This document shows positions 31,253-38,870 of a stretch of 44,948 nt of DNA, piece after piece. This DNA comes from DATCZB01 sp035513215 (GTDB lineage Bacteria; Pseudomonadota; Gammaproteobacteria; Steroidobacterales; Rariloculaceae), in NCBI GenBank assembly GCA_035513215.1, contig DATKCK010000086.1, forward strand, positions 1 through 44,948. The letters run 5' to 3'. A program made the position numbers and the translations under genes. The notes under the pieces are model-generated. The model worked only from the letters and a program-made list of their open reading frames with translations. It had not been told where the DNA came from and made no database searches. Position 1 is the first letter of the stretch. Every line of letters begins with the position of its first letter.

Positions 31253-31299
31253 GTCGCTGCACGTCGCGCGAAGGCTTTCAGGCGGGAAGCGGGCCTGCG

Positions 31300-32346
31300 T
31301 TATGGCAAATAGGCGGCGATATTGCGCTTCGGCGAGCGGCCGACGGGCAGGCGGACGACCTCTTCGAGCGTCTCGATCTCGATGATCGAGACGTCGTCGC
31401 TGTCGCCGTTGGCGACGTAGACGAACCGGCTGTCGGGCGAGAACGTCAGCCAGTCCGGGTGGCTGCCAGTCGCGACGCCGCCGAGGTACTCGAGCTCGGG
31501 CACCGAGTAGGCATAGACGTGGCCGTTGAGCCGGCTACAGACCCACAGCGTCTCGCCGTCGGGCGCGACCCCGATGCCGTGCGCCGGCGCCGCGTTGAAC
31601 GGCCCCGGGTCGCGCTGCTCCGGCAGAATCTCGGGCAACTCGATGCGCGTGATCTCCTCCCCGGAATCGAAGTCGACGACGACGAACCCGTGGAACTCCG
31701 AAACTTGAACGAACAGGCGTGACGTGGAGCCGTCGTCGCGTGTCTCGAAGGCGATCGGGCGGACGCCTTCGAGCGGGCTGTCGTTGCGCGGTTCGAACAG
31801 CGACCAGGCGAGCGCCTCGGTCGCGGCGTCGTAGACCTTGAGGTTTCTGTCGCCGCCGAACGTGCCGGCGAGAAAATACCTGCCGTCCGGCGTCACATAG
31901 GTATTGTGAACGCGCGACTCGGTATCGACGTGGCGCGCGTTCTCAAGCGTCGTCGTGTCGATGACGTCGATGCCGCCGTCCCCGTCCATGATGCCGACAT
32001 AGACGTAGCGCCCGTCGCGGCCGATCGAGATGTTGTTCGGCCGGTTGCTGAGCGGAATCTCCGCGATGCGCTCGAGCGTCTCCCCGTCGATGACATCGAG
32101 CGTGTGCTTCGCTTCGCTCGAGATATAGAGCCGGCTGCCGTCGGGCGCCGCGGCGACGCCATGCGGGATCGGAACGTCTTCGATCTCGCCGACGATCGAC
32201 TGCGTTGCGGGATCGATCAGATGCACGACCGAATCGCGCGAGTTCGTCTGGATGATTCGAAGGTCCTGTGCCGCGGCTTGTGTGCCGATCGACGCCGCGA
32301 GCGCGAGCAATGCGGACAGGATCCGGGGCGCAAGGTTCTGGTTCAT
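31300..32346 (-). CDS. Exported YVTN-type beta-propeller protein (348 aa)
   Basis: GGGGGAG precedes the ATG at 32346; upstream in-frame codons are rejected. The signal peptide ends AAAQ (residue 27). Repeats of the surface-layer/YVTN type follow: VVHLIDPATQSIVGEI, HGVAAAPDGSRLYISSEAKH, NNISIGRDGRYVYVGIMDGD, TYVTPDGRYFLAGTFGGDRN, HGIGVAPDGETLWVCSRLNG, WLTFSPDSRFVYVANGDSDD and VSIIEIETLEEVVRLPVGRS. This fits a seven-bladed propeller. It closes a probable operon with the lipoprotein cytochrome c (32412) and the DUF6152-partner fusion (32731). Such propellers often accompany periplasmic redox systems; the exact role is unknown. Confidence 0.82.
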   Translation of the reverse strand: MNQNLAPRILSALLALAASIGTQAAAQDLRIIQTNSRDSVVHLIDPATQSIVGEIEDVPIPHGVAAAPDGSRLYISSEAKHTLDVIDGETLERIAEIPLSNRPNNISIGRDGRYVYVGIMDGDGGIDVIDTTTLENARHVDTESRVHNTYVTPDGRYFLAGTFGGDRNLKVYDAATEALAWSLFEPRNDSPLEGVRPIAFETRDDGSTSRLFVQVSEFHGFVVVDFDSGEEITRIELPEILPEQRDPGPFNAAPAHGIGVAPDGETLWVCSRLNGHVYAYSVPELEYLGGVATGSHPDWLTFSPDSRFVYVANGDSDDVSIIEIETLEEVVRLPVGRSPKRNIAAYLP

Positions 32347-32359
32347 GACTCTCCCCCTT

Positions 32360-32387
32360 TGTATGAGGTCTTCTGTATGAGGTCTTC
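32360..32387. repeat. 14-bp exact tandem duplication in the leader of the YVTN gene
   Basis: TGTATGAGGTCTTC occurs at 32360-32373 and 32374-32387, just upstream of the SD of the gene starting at 32346 (minus strand). It separates that gene from the cytochrome c gene. Confidence 0.7.
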
Positions 32388-32411
32388 GGCTCTCCGCCTC
32401 GCGACGGTTCG

Positions 32412-32726
32412 TCACTCGACGCCGGTACCGAAATGTCGCGCGAGATAGTCGGCGACAACCTCGACCTCGGCATCGTCGACCTCGGCGCCATTCTCGCGCA
32501 TCGTTATCACGAGCGACCGCCAGCGCTCTCGGTCGTAGAAGTCGCTGAACAGCGCGAGCGCCTCGAGCTCGTGGCAATTCAGACACTCGCGCTCGAGTAT
32601 CCCGCGACCGTCACCGGGCGGCAACGTCAGGCCGGCGCCCGCCTGGCTCGGCGCGGGCGCCCGGTACGCGCACGCTGCCACCCCGAGGGCGACGGCAACG
32701 ACGAGTCCCCGTTGCCGGCCTAGCAA
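32412..32726 (-). CDS. Lipoprotein-type small c-type cytochrome (104 aa)
   Basis: The frame has no ATG; TTG at 32726, four bases after the stop of the fusion gene, is the only start that keeps the signal sequence. The signal runs to GVAAC, a lipoprotein cleavage site at Cys19, with a Pro/Ala-rich tether. CLNCH is a canonical heme c attachment motif (residues about 48-52). Met in LVITMRENGAEV may be the sixth ligand; a final helix, DDAEVEVVADYLARHFG, is typical of class I folds. It would sit on a membrane facing the periplasm. Its place directly behind a DUF6152-partner fusion ties that family to electron transfer. Confidence 0.78.
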   Translation of the reverse strand: MLGRQRGLVVAVALGVAACAYRAPAPSQAGAGLTLPPGDGRGILERECLNCHELEALALFSDFYDRERWRSLVITMRENGAEVDDAEVEVVADYLARHFGTGVE

Positions 32727-32730
32727 GAGG

Positions 32731-33855
32731 TTACTCTGACTCCTGCTCGGCCGCCTCGGAATAATCGATGTACGTCAGCTCGCGACAGGTATCGACGGCG
32801 AACGGCGCGTCGGCCGGCTTGACGATGTCGTAGCCCGCGTACTGATCCGAGAAGTAGGCCGGATCCTCGGCGACGTAGTCGCGGCGCAGCGACATCGTGT
32901 CGGCATCGAGCGAAAAGCGCTCGACGACGTGCAGATCGCCCGTATGGGCCACGTTACCGCCAAGCTGGCCCGGCTCGAACCCGATCGTGTCGACGACGAG
33001 CGTATCGCCGTCCCAGCGGCCGATCGAATGACCCGCGCGGCTCGGCTCGATGTCGGCCGGATGTTCGTCGATGTTCAGGTAAACGGTGCGCACGAGATCG
33101 CGGCCGTACTCGATCGTGATCGTGTCGCCGCGCTGCGTGATGCGGTTGATCGGGCCGTCGAAGACCCAGTCGAAGACGATGCTCGTGATCTCGCACCGCG
33201 CCCGCGCGTTTTCCGACGGCGGGATTGCGCGCAGGGTATCCGCCGCGGCCTGCCCGGCCTCGGTGAACGTGACGGGCTGTCCGCCCCAGCCCGACGGCGG
33301 CACGTCGGCCATTGTGAGCTCGCCGGACTCGATGCCTTCGACCATGCTCTTCGGCACGAGGCCGCCGCCGCGCCCTCCTGGCGCGCGCGCGACCAGGTAC
33401 TGCTCCTGCGCCCAGTCGCCGGAGATGTTGAGCTCGCCCAAGGCGAGCCTGAGCGGCCGGTTCGCGCTGAACTCCTGCTCCGCGTCCGTCAGTTGCTGAT
33501 AGCGCAGAAGCTCCATGTCGCCGAGCGTCAGCGTCTCGGCGTAGCACGAGGCCGGGTCGTCATGGTGCGGGTTGCCGGTGATCCTGATCGCAACGCCCGG
33601 CACGAACATGTCGGGCGACCAGCCCGAGCGGCGCAGCACCGTCGCCGCGCGCATCTCGCAACGCATCGGAATCGTTTCTCCATCGGCACCGACGGCGTCG
33701 AGATAGACATAGGAGTGCGGATTGACGAAGTCGAGCCCCGTCAGGATCCCCTCGACCTCGATGTCCTCGGCGGGATTGAAGCGGCCGAAGCCGTGATGCG
33801 CCAACGCCGGCACCGCAAGCGCGATCAACGCGACAGCAGACGGAAACCTGACCAT
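32731..33855 (-). CDS. DUF6152-partner fusion protein (374 aa)
   Basis: GGGAGGGAG precedes the ATG. The signal peptide ends ALA before His20-His21 (HHGFGRFNPAED); NPH is at 45-47 (FVNPHSYVYLDAV). Extra DUF6152 Cys are at PMRCEMRA and ASCYAETL. The partner half starts LALGELNISGDWAQEQ, continues FTEAGQAAADTL, Cys in ARARCEITSIVFDW, GHSIGRWDGDTLVVDTIGFE, then LHVVERFSLDADTMSL and the closing Cys in VDTCRELTYIDYS. It is the third fusion of the type seen at 20109 and 21510, with a shorter linker. It leads an operon with a heme lipoprotein and a YVTN propeller, the only place in the window where a fusion has such companions. Confidence 0.85.
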   Translation of the reverse strand: MVRFPSAVALIALAVPALAHHGFGRFNPAEDIEVEGILTGLDFVNPHSYVYLDAVGADGETIPMRCEMRAATVLRRSGWSPDMFVPGVAIRITGNPHHDDPASCYAETLTLGDMELLRYQQLTDAEQEFSANRPLRLALGELNISGDWAQEQYLVARAPGGRGGGLVPKSMVEGIESGELTMADVPPSGWGGQPVTFTEAGQAAADTLRAIPPSENARARCEITSIVFDWVFDGPINRITQRGDTITIEYGRDLVRTVYLNIDEHPADIEPSRAGHSIGRWDGDTLVVDTIGFEPGQLGGNVAHTGDLHVVERFSLDADTMSLRRDYVAEDPAYFSDQYAGYDIVKPADAPFAVDTCRELTYIDYSEAAEQESE

Positions 33856-34103
33856 TTCTCCCTCCCGGGCAACACACGCTCAACGTTCTGAAACGGAAGT
33901 ATAGCGCCGGGCAGGCGTCTTGCGCGGCGCCCGCCGGGCACGGTAACTTGAGGTTGGTGCCGTTCGCCCTGAACCGAGGAAGCGCCTTCAATGGCCTACA
34001 AGAACAAAACGGTTCCGACCAGCGTCAGTCCGTCCCGATTCCTGGATTCGGTCGAGAGCGCGCAAAAGTCCGTCGCGTCGACGAAAAAGAGGATCGCAGC
34101 AAG

Positions 34104-34499
34104 ATGAGCGCAATCGAGATCAGCAAGTCGTACATTCATCTCGGGTTGGGTGCTACGGCCGTCCCGCAGCCCGAGTTCACGGTGATGGAGTGGTATGCGG
34201 AGTATGGCGCGCGCAATGCCGACGACGGCAACGAGGGCCGCCTCGTGTGCATGCTCGAGTTCACCGAATCTTGGACGACCTGGGAAGTGCACCCGAACGG
34301 CGCCGAGGTCGTGCTTTGCACGTCCGGCCGAATGACGCTGCATCAGGAGCATCCGGACGGCAAGAGAGGAACGGTCACGCTCGAGCCCGGGCAGTACGTC
34401 GTGAATCCACCGGGCGTCTGGCACACGGCCGACATCGAAGGCAAGGCAACGGCGGTTTTCATCACGGCCGGAGCCGGCACCGAAATCCGCCCGCGCTAG
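34104..34499 (+). CDS. Cupin-domain protein (131 aa)
   Basis: The start at 34104 (MSAIEISKSYIHLGLG) is chosen since upstream in-frame residues look non-coding; GAGGA lies about 10 bases upstream. A single cupin barrel covers residues about 40-125: WTTWEVHPNGAEVVLCTSGR, MTLHQEHPDGKRGTVTLEPG and QYVVNPPGVWHTADIEGKAT. The usual metal ligands are partly present: His in EVHPNG, Glu nearby and the C-terminal-motif His in VWHTADI. No signal peptide, so cytoplasmic. Relatives are annotated only as cupins. Its stop codon overlaps that of the convergent AEC gene (34496-34499, CTAG). Confidence 0.8.
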   Translation: MSAIEISKSYIHLGLGATAVPQPEFTVMEWYAEYGARNADDGNEGRLVCMLEFTESWTTWEVHPNGAEVVLCTSGRMTLHQEHPDGKRGTVTLEPGQYVVNPPGVWHTADIEGKATAVFITAGAGTEIRPR

Positions 34500-35395
34500 A
34501 ACAGCAGCATCAACAGCGGAGTATAGACGAGACCGACGAGTATCGACAACGATACGGCCGTCGTCGTCAGATCCGTGTCGAGCTTCGCGAGCGAGGCGAA
34601 GGTCAACGCCGTAAACCCGATCGGCGCACCACTGCAAAGCGCGACGACAACGAAGGTCTGTCCTTCGAGACCGACGAGCGTCGCAAAGCCGATTCCGAAC
34701 ACGAACCCAAGCCCCATGCGAATGAACAATGCGAGGCCGACGAGCCTGAGCTGCTTCAGCGACAGCGAGAAGAAGATGCCGAGTGCGATCAGTATCAGCG
34801 GCGCCGTCATCTGCGCGAGCGGATCGATGACGTCGACGACGCCTTGCGGCAGCGAGGTATCCGTCACCGAGAGCGCGACGCCGAGTGCGAGCGCCCAGAA
34901 GAGCGGCCCTTTGAGGATGCGCTTGAGCATCGAAAAGCGGTCGTAGGGCTCATCGCTGTAGCGGAATGCCGTCGCGTAGGTGACCGTCGCAACCATGATC
35001 GCGTTGCCGAAATCGAAGAGCACCGAGTCGGCAAAGCCGCTCTCGCCGTAAACGGCCAGCATGAACGGAAACATGAACGCGTTGTTGGCGATCATCGTGT
35101 TCATGGCCATCGAGCCCAGTACGCGCTTCTCGAGTTTCAGCGGCCGCGTCGCGAGCAGCATCGCGCCGAGGCAGAGCAGATTGACGACGATGTTGGCGAT
35201 CGGTAGCCAGATCTTGTCGGCCGTGAGCTCTGTGTCCTGCAGCGTCAGCAGAATCAGCAGCGGCAGGGTGACGAAGAAGGCGAGCCTCAACACGAAATCG
35301 CCGTCGGACTTCTGAGCCAGCCCCACGCGGCGCAGCAGAACGCCGATCAGGAAGAAGACGAAGATCGGCGCCAGTCGTGGGAGGATCTCGGCCAT
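34496..35395 (-). CDS. AEC-family transporter (auxin-efflux-carrier-like permease, 299 aa)
   Basis: The start at 35395 (MAEILPRLAPIFVFFLIGVL) gives the normal AEC length of about 300 residues and removes a 44-residue Arg-rich extension. Ten hydrophobic helices are arranged as two five-helix repeats. The family's crossover element is visible as AMNTMIANNAFMFPFMLAVY in helix 4, with a second-half counterpart ALCSGAPIGFTALTFASLAK. Members export or import small organic acids such as malate or malonate, or amino acids; the substrate is not deducible. It converges with the cupin gene, sharing stop-codon bases. The 192 bases upstream hold no gene apart from the tRNA promoter. Confidence 0.85.
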   Translation of the reverse strand: MAEILPRLAPIFVFFLIGVLLRRVGLAQKSDGDFVLRLAFFVTLPLLILLTLQDTELTADKIWLPIANIVVNLLCLGAMLLATRPLKLEKRVLGSMAMNTMIANNAFMFPFMLAVYGESGFADSVLFDFGNAIMVATVTYATAFRYSDEPYDRFSMLKRILKGPLFWALALGVALSVTDTSLPQGVVDVIDPLAQMTAPLILIALGIFFSLSLKQLRLVGLALFIRMGLGFVFGIGFATLVGLEGQTFVVVALCSGAPIGFTALTFASLAKLDTDLTTTAVSLSILVGLVYTPLLMLLF

Positions 35396-35545
35396 CGGAG
35401 CAGGATCATGTGGCAAGACATCGTTGAGGTCCAGCGACGCAACCGCAGCGCGTCCTCGCTGGTCCCGGTTCCGTCCTCCATGATCGGGACGGCAGGTACG
35501 ATCATATGCTGGCCTCGAGCGGACCACGCGCGCGCCGGAGTCTCG

Positions 35546-35574
35546 TCATCAGGCGGGGATGGCTGATATACAAT
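35546..35574 (+). promoter_or_regulatory. Predicted promoter of the tRNA gene
   Basis: TACAAT at 35569-35574 lies 13 bases before the tRNA, consistent with a start near 35581. The -35 candidate TCATCA (35546-35551, 17-base spacer) is weak. Confidence 0.35.
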
Positions 35575-35587
35575 TCCGATCCACCGT

Positions 35588-35664
<77 letters not shown>

Positions 35665-35753
35665 TTACCACGGGGCTCAGCCCGACACTTGCTTTAGCTG
35701 CCGGATCTATTCCAGTAAGCTGTGTGCGACTTCATGCAGTTCACAGGTGTGAG

Positions 35754-36158
35754 CTATTGGGTCTCCCCCTGGCTCGAACCGGCCAGCATCCGTTGGCCTG
35801 TTGCCGTCATGACGATCGTCGTCGCGTTCGCCAGCGGGCTGCCGTCCCTTGCCAGGCTGCCTTCCACCGTGATGACATCGTCCGGCTTTATCGAATCGCG
35901 TTTCCAGCCGAGACGCAGCAGCGCATTCGGTCCGCCGAGCTCGAGCGTCCAGCTCACGACGTCACCGGTCTCCTCATCCGTCACGTCGATGTGGATGAAG
36001 ATATGCGGATTCGTCCACTCGACGTTCGTGACCTTGCCGGTCAAGGTGACGGTCTGCGACGCATCGTATTGCGCCGGGAACGAGTGGTGCGCATGCGCGG
36101 GCAGACCGGCTGCGAGGCAGATCGCAACAAGGCCGATCGATGTCGTTCTGACGCTCAT
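35754..36158 (-). CDS. DUF6152-type small exported protein (134 aa)
   Basis: The signal peptide ends LPAHA directly before His24-His25 (HHSFPAQYD), placing an additional His at -2. NPH is Asn50-Pro51-His52 (WTNPHIFIHIDVTDEETGD), followed by LELGGPNALLRLGWKRDSIK, DDVITVEGSLARDGS and a short Gln/Ser-rich end. No SD is visible; the ATG lies 10 bases after the stop of the partner gene at 36169, so translation probably depends on that gene. It is closest in sequence to the copy at 966 (same WTNPH and DEETG wording). The tRNA gene lies 89 bases downstream on the opposite strand. Confidence 0.85.
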   Translation of the reverse strand: MSVRTTSIGLVAICLAAGLPAHAHHSFPAQYDASQTVTLTGKVTNVEWTNPHIFIHIDVTDEETGDVVSWTLELGGPNALLRLGWKRDSIKPDDVITVEGSLARDGSPLANATTIVMTATGQRMLAGSSQGETQ

Positions 36159-36168
36159 ACTGTCGTGT

Positions 36169-37005
36169 CTAGTACGGAAGCCCCATACGCTCGACGAACT
36201 GCTCGTTCTCGAGGCAAACCTCGTCGATCAGCTCGCCGTCGACGACGATGCGCTGTCCGAGCGTCACAGTCCAGGGTGCCGTATAGGCCCTCGGATCGTC
36301 AACGGTGACGCGGATCTCGAGATGGCCGAAATCCGGACGCCGGATTTCCTCCCGCACCCTCGCTGCCTCGGTAATCACGCTGCCGTTCCAGTCGATCCAG
36401 GTGTCATCACGCACACCGATCGTATCGACGACGAGCGTGTCGTCGTCCCAGCTCGCCGACGAGTACCCCTGCCACGAAGGCGTCGGATCCTCCGGCAGCG
36501 GCCGGCCGTCGAGGAATACCTGGCGGTAGCCGGCGTTCATCTCGTTGAGCACGACGAGCAAATCGCGCGTCTGCACGAACTTCAACATATGCGGCAGGCC
36601 GTAGGCGCGCAGGAAGTTATCGGGCAGGCAGCGGATGTGCGGGTCGTCTATCGCCTGATTCGTCGTCCGTTCCTCGACGATCGGCACGAGCCAGGGTTGA
36701 TAGGGCAGCCCGCCCGGAATATCGACGCCGATGTCTCGCATCTGGCGCGAGGATGGGAGGCTGAACGCGTCGCTCGGCGTCTCCTCGCCCTCCGGTGTGA
36801 CATCCGATATCCAGATCCCGGTAAGGTCGGGCTTGCCGTCCGGCATGCGCGGAGCCGACGCCTCCATGTCCACGCTGCCGTCGGGCTTGCGCGGCACGTC
36901 GACCGTTCCATAGCCGATCCACTGGGCGGCCGCGGGTATCGACGCCAAAGGCAACGCCAGCAGCGCAACGATGGCGAGCACGAGCTTCGGGTAGGGCCGA
37001 TGCAT
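36169..37005 (-). CDS. PDLxGxW-partner family exported protein (278 aa)
   Basis: The signal peptide ends AAAQ (residue 28). The motif PRMPDGKPDLTGIWISDVTP is clear at residues 53-72. Then comes GLPYQPW, Cys in IRCLPDNFLRAYGLPHMLKF, YSSASWDDDTLVVDTIGVRD (the Gly of WxGDT replaced by Asp), REEIRRPDFGHLEIRVTVDD and the closing Cys in IDEVCLENEQF. It is the upstream mate of the DUF6152 gene at 35754. It follows the serine hydrolase gene (37059) by 53 bases in the same direction, so both may be read from one promoter. Function unknown. Confidence 0.8.
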   Translation of the reverse strand: MHRPYPKLVLAIVALLALPLASIPAAAQWIGYGTVDVPRKPDGSVDMEASAPRMPDGKPDLTGIWISDVTPEGEETPSDAFSLPSSRQMRDIGVDIPGGLPYQPWLVPIVEERTTNQAIDDPHIRCLPDNFLRAYGLPHMLKFVQTRDLLVVLNEMNAGYRQVFLDGRPLPEDPTPSWQGYSSASWDDDTLVVDTIGVRDDTWIDWNGSVITEAARVREEIRRPDFGHLEIRVTVDDPRAYTAPWTVTLGQRIVVDGELIDEVCLENEQFVERMGLPY

Positions 37006-37058
37006 GAACAGATAGTAGTTTCTGTTTGCGCATTTTTCGAGCTGAACTCGTGCTGACC

Positions 37059-38543
37059 CTACCGTACCTTCGGCGCCTCCTGGCCCTGGCCGCCCTGCAA
37101 GACGGTCAGGCTCGTCACGGCTCCGTCCGCGTCGCGGGTGAAAAGCACCTCGACCGGAGCGACGCGAAGAAAGAAATGATCGACCTCCATCGCAAAGAGG
37201 GGCGACAGTGGCTGGCCGGCCGGCCCCGCAAGCAGCGCCCCGTTCTCGAGTGCGATCACGACGGTCGTCGCTTCATTCAGCTGATACTCTCCGACGTATT
37301 CTTCGAGCACCTCCGGGGGCAGCTCGATCGCCTCATAATCGGGCGGCGGGTCGTACCCGCGCGGCGCGGGCTGCGCCAGCGAGTCCCACTCGTAAGCACG
37401 CTGAATACGCTGACTCAGTTCCTGCATTACCGCACCGCCGCGATCCGCGTTCGTCATAATCGCGAGACCATAGCCGTGCAGCTTGTGCGCAAGGAGTGTG
37501 CCCTGGAATCCCCAGTTCGATCCGCCGTGGCTGAAGTACCAGCCCTGCCCCATCTTCTGAACGTTGAAACCGACGGCAAAGTCGCCGACGCCGACCGGCG
37601 TCAGCATTTCCTGCACCATCGCCCGGCTCAGCACCTCGTTCGATTCGCCGATGGCCGACTTCTGCACCTCGATCGCGAATCGTGCGAGGTCCCCGGGGGT
37701 CGTCCAGAGCCCTGCGGCGGCCATCTCGGGATAAACATGCCATTTGGCGCCGCGCGATCGCCCCTCGCCGTCGTGGGCCCGCGCGGCATTCCGGTCGCGG
37801 TCCGGCGGCAGCGGCTGCTCGAACGTGCTGTCGGCCATGCCGATGGGTAACAGCACGTCGTCGCGCAGGATCTCCTCGAACGGTCGGCCGCGGGCATCCT
37901 CGAGCGCCTGTTGCATCAGAGTGGCTCCGCCGCCCGAGTATTCCGTCAACGAGAACGGCGGCCGCTCCATGAACAGCGGCCGCGTATTCGACGGCGGCTC
38001 TCCGTCGAGGATCTGGACGACCGTCGGGATCGGGCCCGCGGGGTCGTATCCGGGGAACCCGAAGCCATCGCCGAGACCCGAGTTATGACTCGTCAGCGAA
38101 CGCGGCGTGACGGGCCGATCGCGCGTGAACCCGCCGCCGTCGAGCTGCCAGGACGTCAGAATGTCGTTGATGTCGTCGTCGAGCCCGAAAACCTCGTCCT
38201 CGACAGCCTCGAGCACGCCCATCGCCGCGACGGGCTTGCTGATCGACGCGGCCTGGAACAGCGTTTCGGTGTCGACCGCCTGACCCGTCTCAACATCGGC
38301 GACGCCATAGCCCTTCGCCCAGTGGATCTCGAAGTCGCGGATGGCGGCAACGCTGACGCCCGGCACGTTGAACCGTGCCATCAGCTCCTCGATCGTCAGA
38401 TCGCCGAGACCGTTCGCGCCGGGCTCGGACTGAGCGCCTTCGATAGCGGCGATGTAGTCGGCAACGGACCGATCCTGAGCCGCGGCGAAGCCTGTGATCG
38501 ACGCGGCGGAAACACACAGGAACGCCGACAGAAACTTCCTCAT
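37059..38543 (-). CDS. Exported serine hydrolase, class C beta-lactamase family (494 aa)
   Basis: GGGGGG lies 7-8 bases before the ATG at 38543. The signal peptide ends AAAQ (residue 23). The active-site triad of the penicillin-binding/beta-lactamase fold is present: Ser100-x-x-Lys103 (FQAASISKPVAAMG), Tyr202-Ser-Gly204 (LTEYSGGGATLMQQALED) in place of YxN, and His339-Gly-Gly341 (GWYFSHGGSNWGFQG) in place of KTG. These variants are usual for EstB-like esterases and D-aminopeptidase relatives, so beta-lactam hydrolysis is unlikely. A C-terminal domain of about 100 residues (EEYVGEYQLNEATTVVIALE) is lipocalin-like. The long leader contains a strong hairpin and a possible gene remnant. Confidence 0.92.
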   Translation of the reverse strand: MRKFLSAFLCVSAASITGFAAAQDRSVADYIAAIEGAQSEPGANGLGDLTIEELMARFNVPGVSVAAIRDFEIHWAKGYGVADVETGQAVDTETLFQAASISKPVAAMGVLEAVEDEVFGLDDDINDILTSWQLDGGGFTRDRPVTPRSLTSHNSGLGDGFGFPGYDPAGPIPTVVQILDGEPPSNTRPLFMERPPFSLTEYSGGGATLMQQALEDARGRPFEEILRDDVLLPIGMADSTFEQPLPPDRDRNAARAHDGEGRSRGAKWHVYPEMAAAGLWTTPGDLARFAIEVQKSAIGESNEVLSRAMVQEMLTPVGVGDFAVGFNVQKMGQGWYFSHGGSNWGFQGTLLAHKLHGYGLAIMTNADRGGAVMQELSQRIQRAYEWDSLAQPAPRGYDPPPDYEAIELPPEVLEEYVGEYQLNEATTVVIALENGALLAGPAGQPLSPLFAMEVDHFFLRVAPVEVLFTRDADGAVTSLTVLQGGQGQEAPKVR

Positions 38544-38563
38544 AACGCACCCCCCGTCCCGAT

Positions 38564-38595
38564 GCGGCACGGCCCGAAGCCTCGGGCCGTGCCGC
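38564..38595. other. Perfect 14-bp hairpin in the serine-hydrolase leader
   Basis: Plus-strand arms GCGGCACGGCCCGA (38564-38577) and TCGGGCCGTGCCGC (38582-38595) flank a 4-base loop. There is no T-run after the stem in either direction, so it is not a standard intrinsic terminator. It lies 21 bases upstream of the serine-hydrolase ATG and directly after the stop of the small remnant reading frame. Confidence 0.6.
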
Positions 38596-38604
38596 AAAAC
38601 GCGT

Positions 38605-38679
38605 TCATTCCACCGGCAGCGCGAACAGGAACTGCTCGCCGTCCGCACTGGCATTTTGCCACTGCGACGGGTTGCCCAT
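38605..38679 (-). pseudogene. Possible remnant: C-terminal scrap of a TolB/WD40-like protein (24 codons)
   Basis: The frame starting at 38679 reads MGNPSQWQNASADGEQFLFA then LPVE and a stop. 'SADGEQFLFALPVE' closely resembles the strand that ends propeller domains of TolB/PD40-type and kinase-associated proteins, where further residues normally follow. AAGGAG lies upstream at 38696-38691. It is best spaced for another ATG at 38683 that opens a 47-codon Cys-containing frame ending at 38540, where its TGA overlaps the serine-hydrolase ATG. The scrap may be what remains after an internal deletion, or a chance match. No other gene is seen in the 327-base gap 38544-38870. Confidence 0.35.
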
Positions 38680-38762
38680 TCATAACGACACTCCTTAGAA
38701 CATTGTTATCGGCCGACGTCAGGCGGGCAGACGACGTAGGGTCCCCCAGGAGACTTTCATTC

Positions 38763-38793
38763 TAGGGACGATCTACCGAGCGAAATCGTTACA
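38763..38793 (-). promoter_or_regulatory. Possible ECF-sigma-type promoter upstream of the serine hydrolase
   Basis: Minus strand TGTAACG (38793-38787) and CGTCCCTA (38770-38763) are 16 bases apart, matching the general 'AAC ... CGTC' pattern of ECF sigma factors better than sigma70. The predicted transcript would carry a leader of about 215 bases containing the remnant and hairpin. The rest of 38700-38870 shows nothing recognisable. Confidence 0.3.
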
Positions 38794-38870
38794 AGAAGGC
38801 GCACCGGCGGGAGACGGGACGAAACGCGCGCCGAAAAGCTCTACGAATTAGCAACCTGAAACGCGATTGG

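Noticed and set aside
34104..34499. Longer cupin gene beginning at 33948
   Set aside because: The extra 52 codons show no conserved sequence and precede a start with an acceptable SD; the cupin barrel is complete without them.
37059..38543. Serine hydrolase as an antibiotic-resistance beta-lactamase
   Set aside because: The Ser-x-x-Lys motif is present, but YSG and HGG replace YxN and KTG, which fits esterase/peptidase relatives.
38564..38595. Strong hairpin as an intrinsic terminator
   Set aside because: The stem is followed by AAAACG on the plus strand and ATCGGG on the minus strand, so there is no T-run in either direction.
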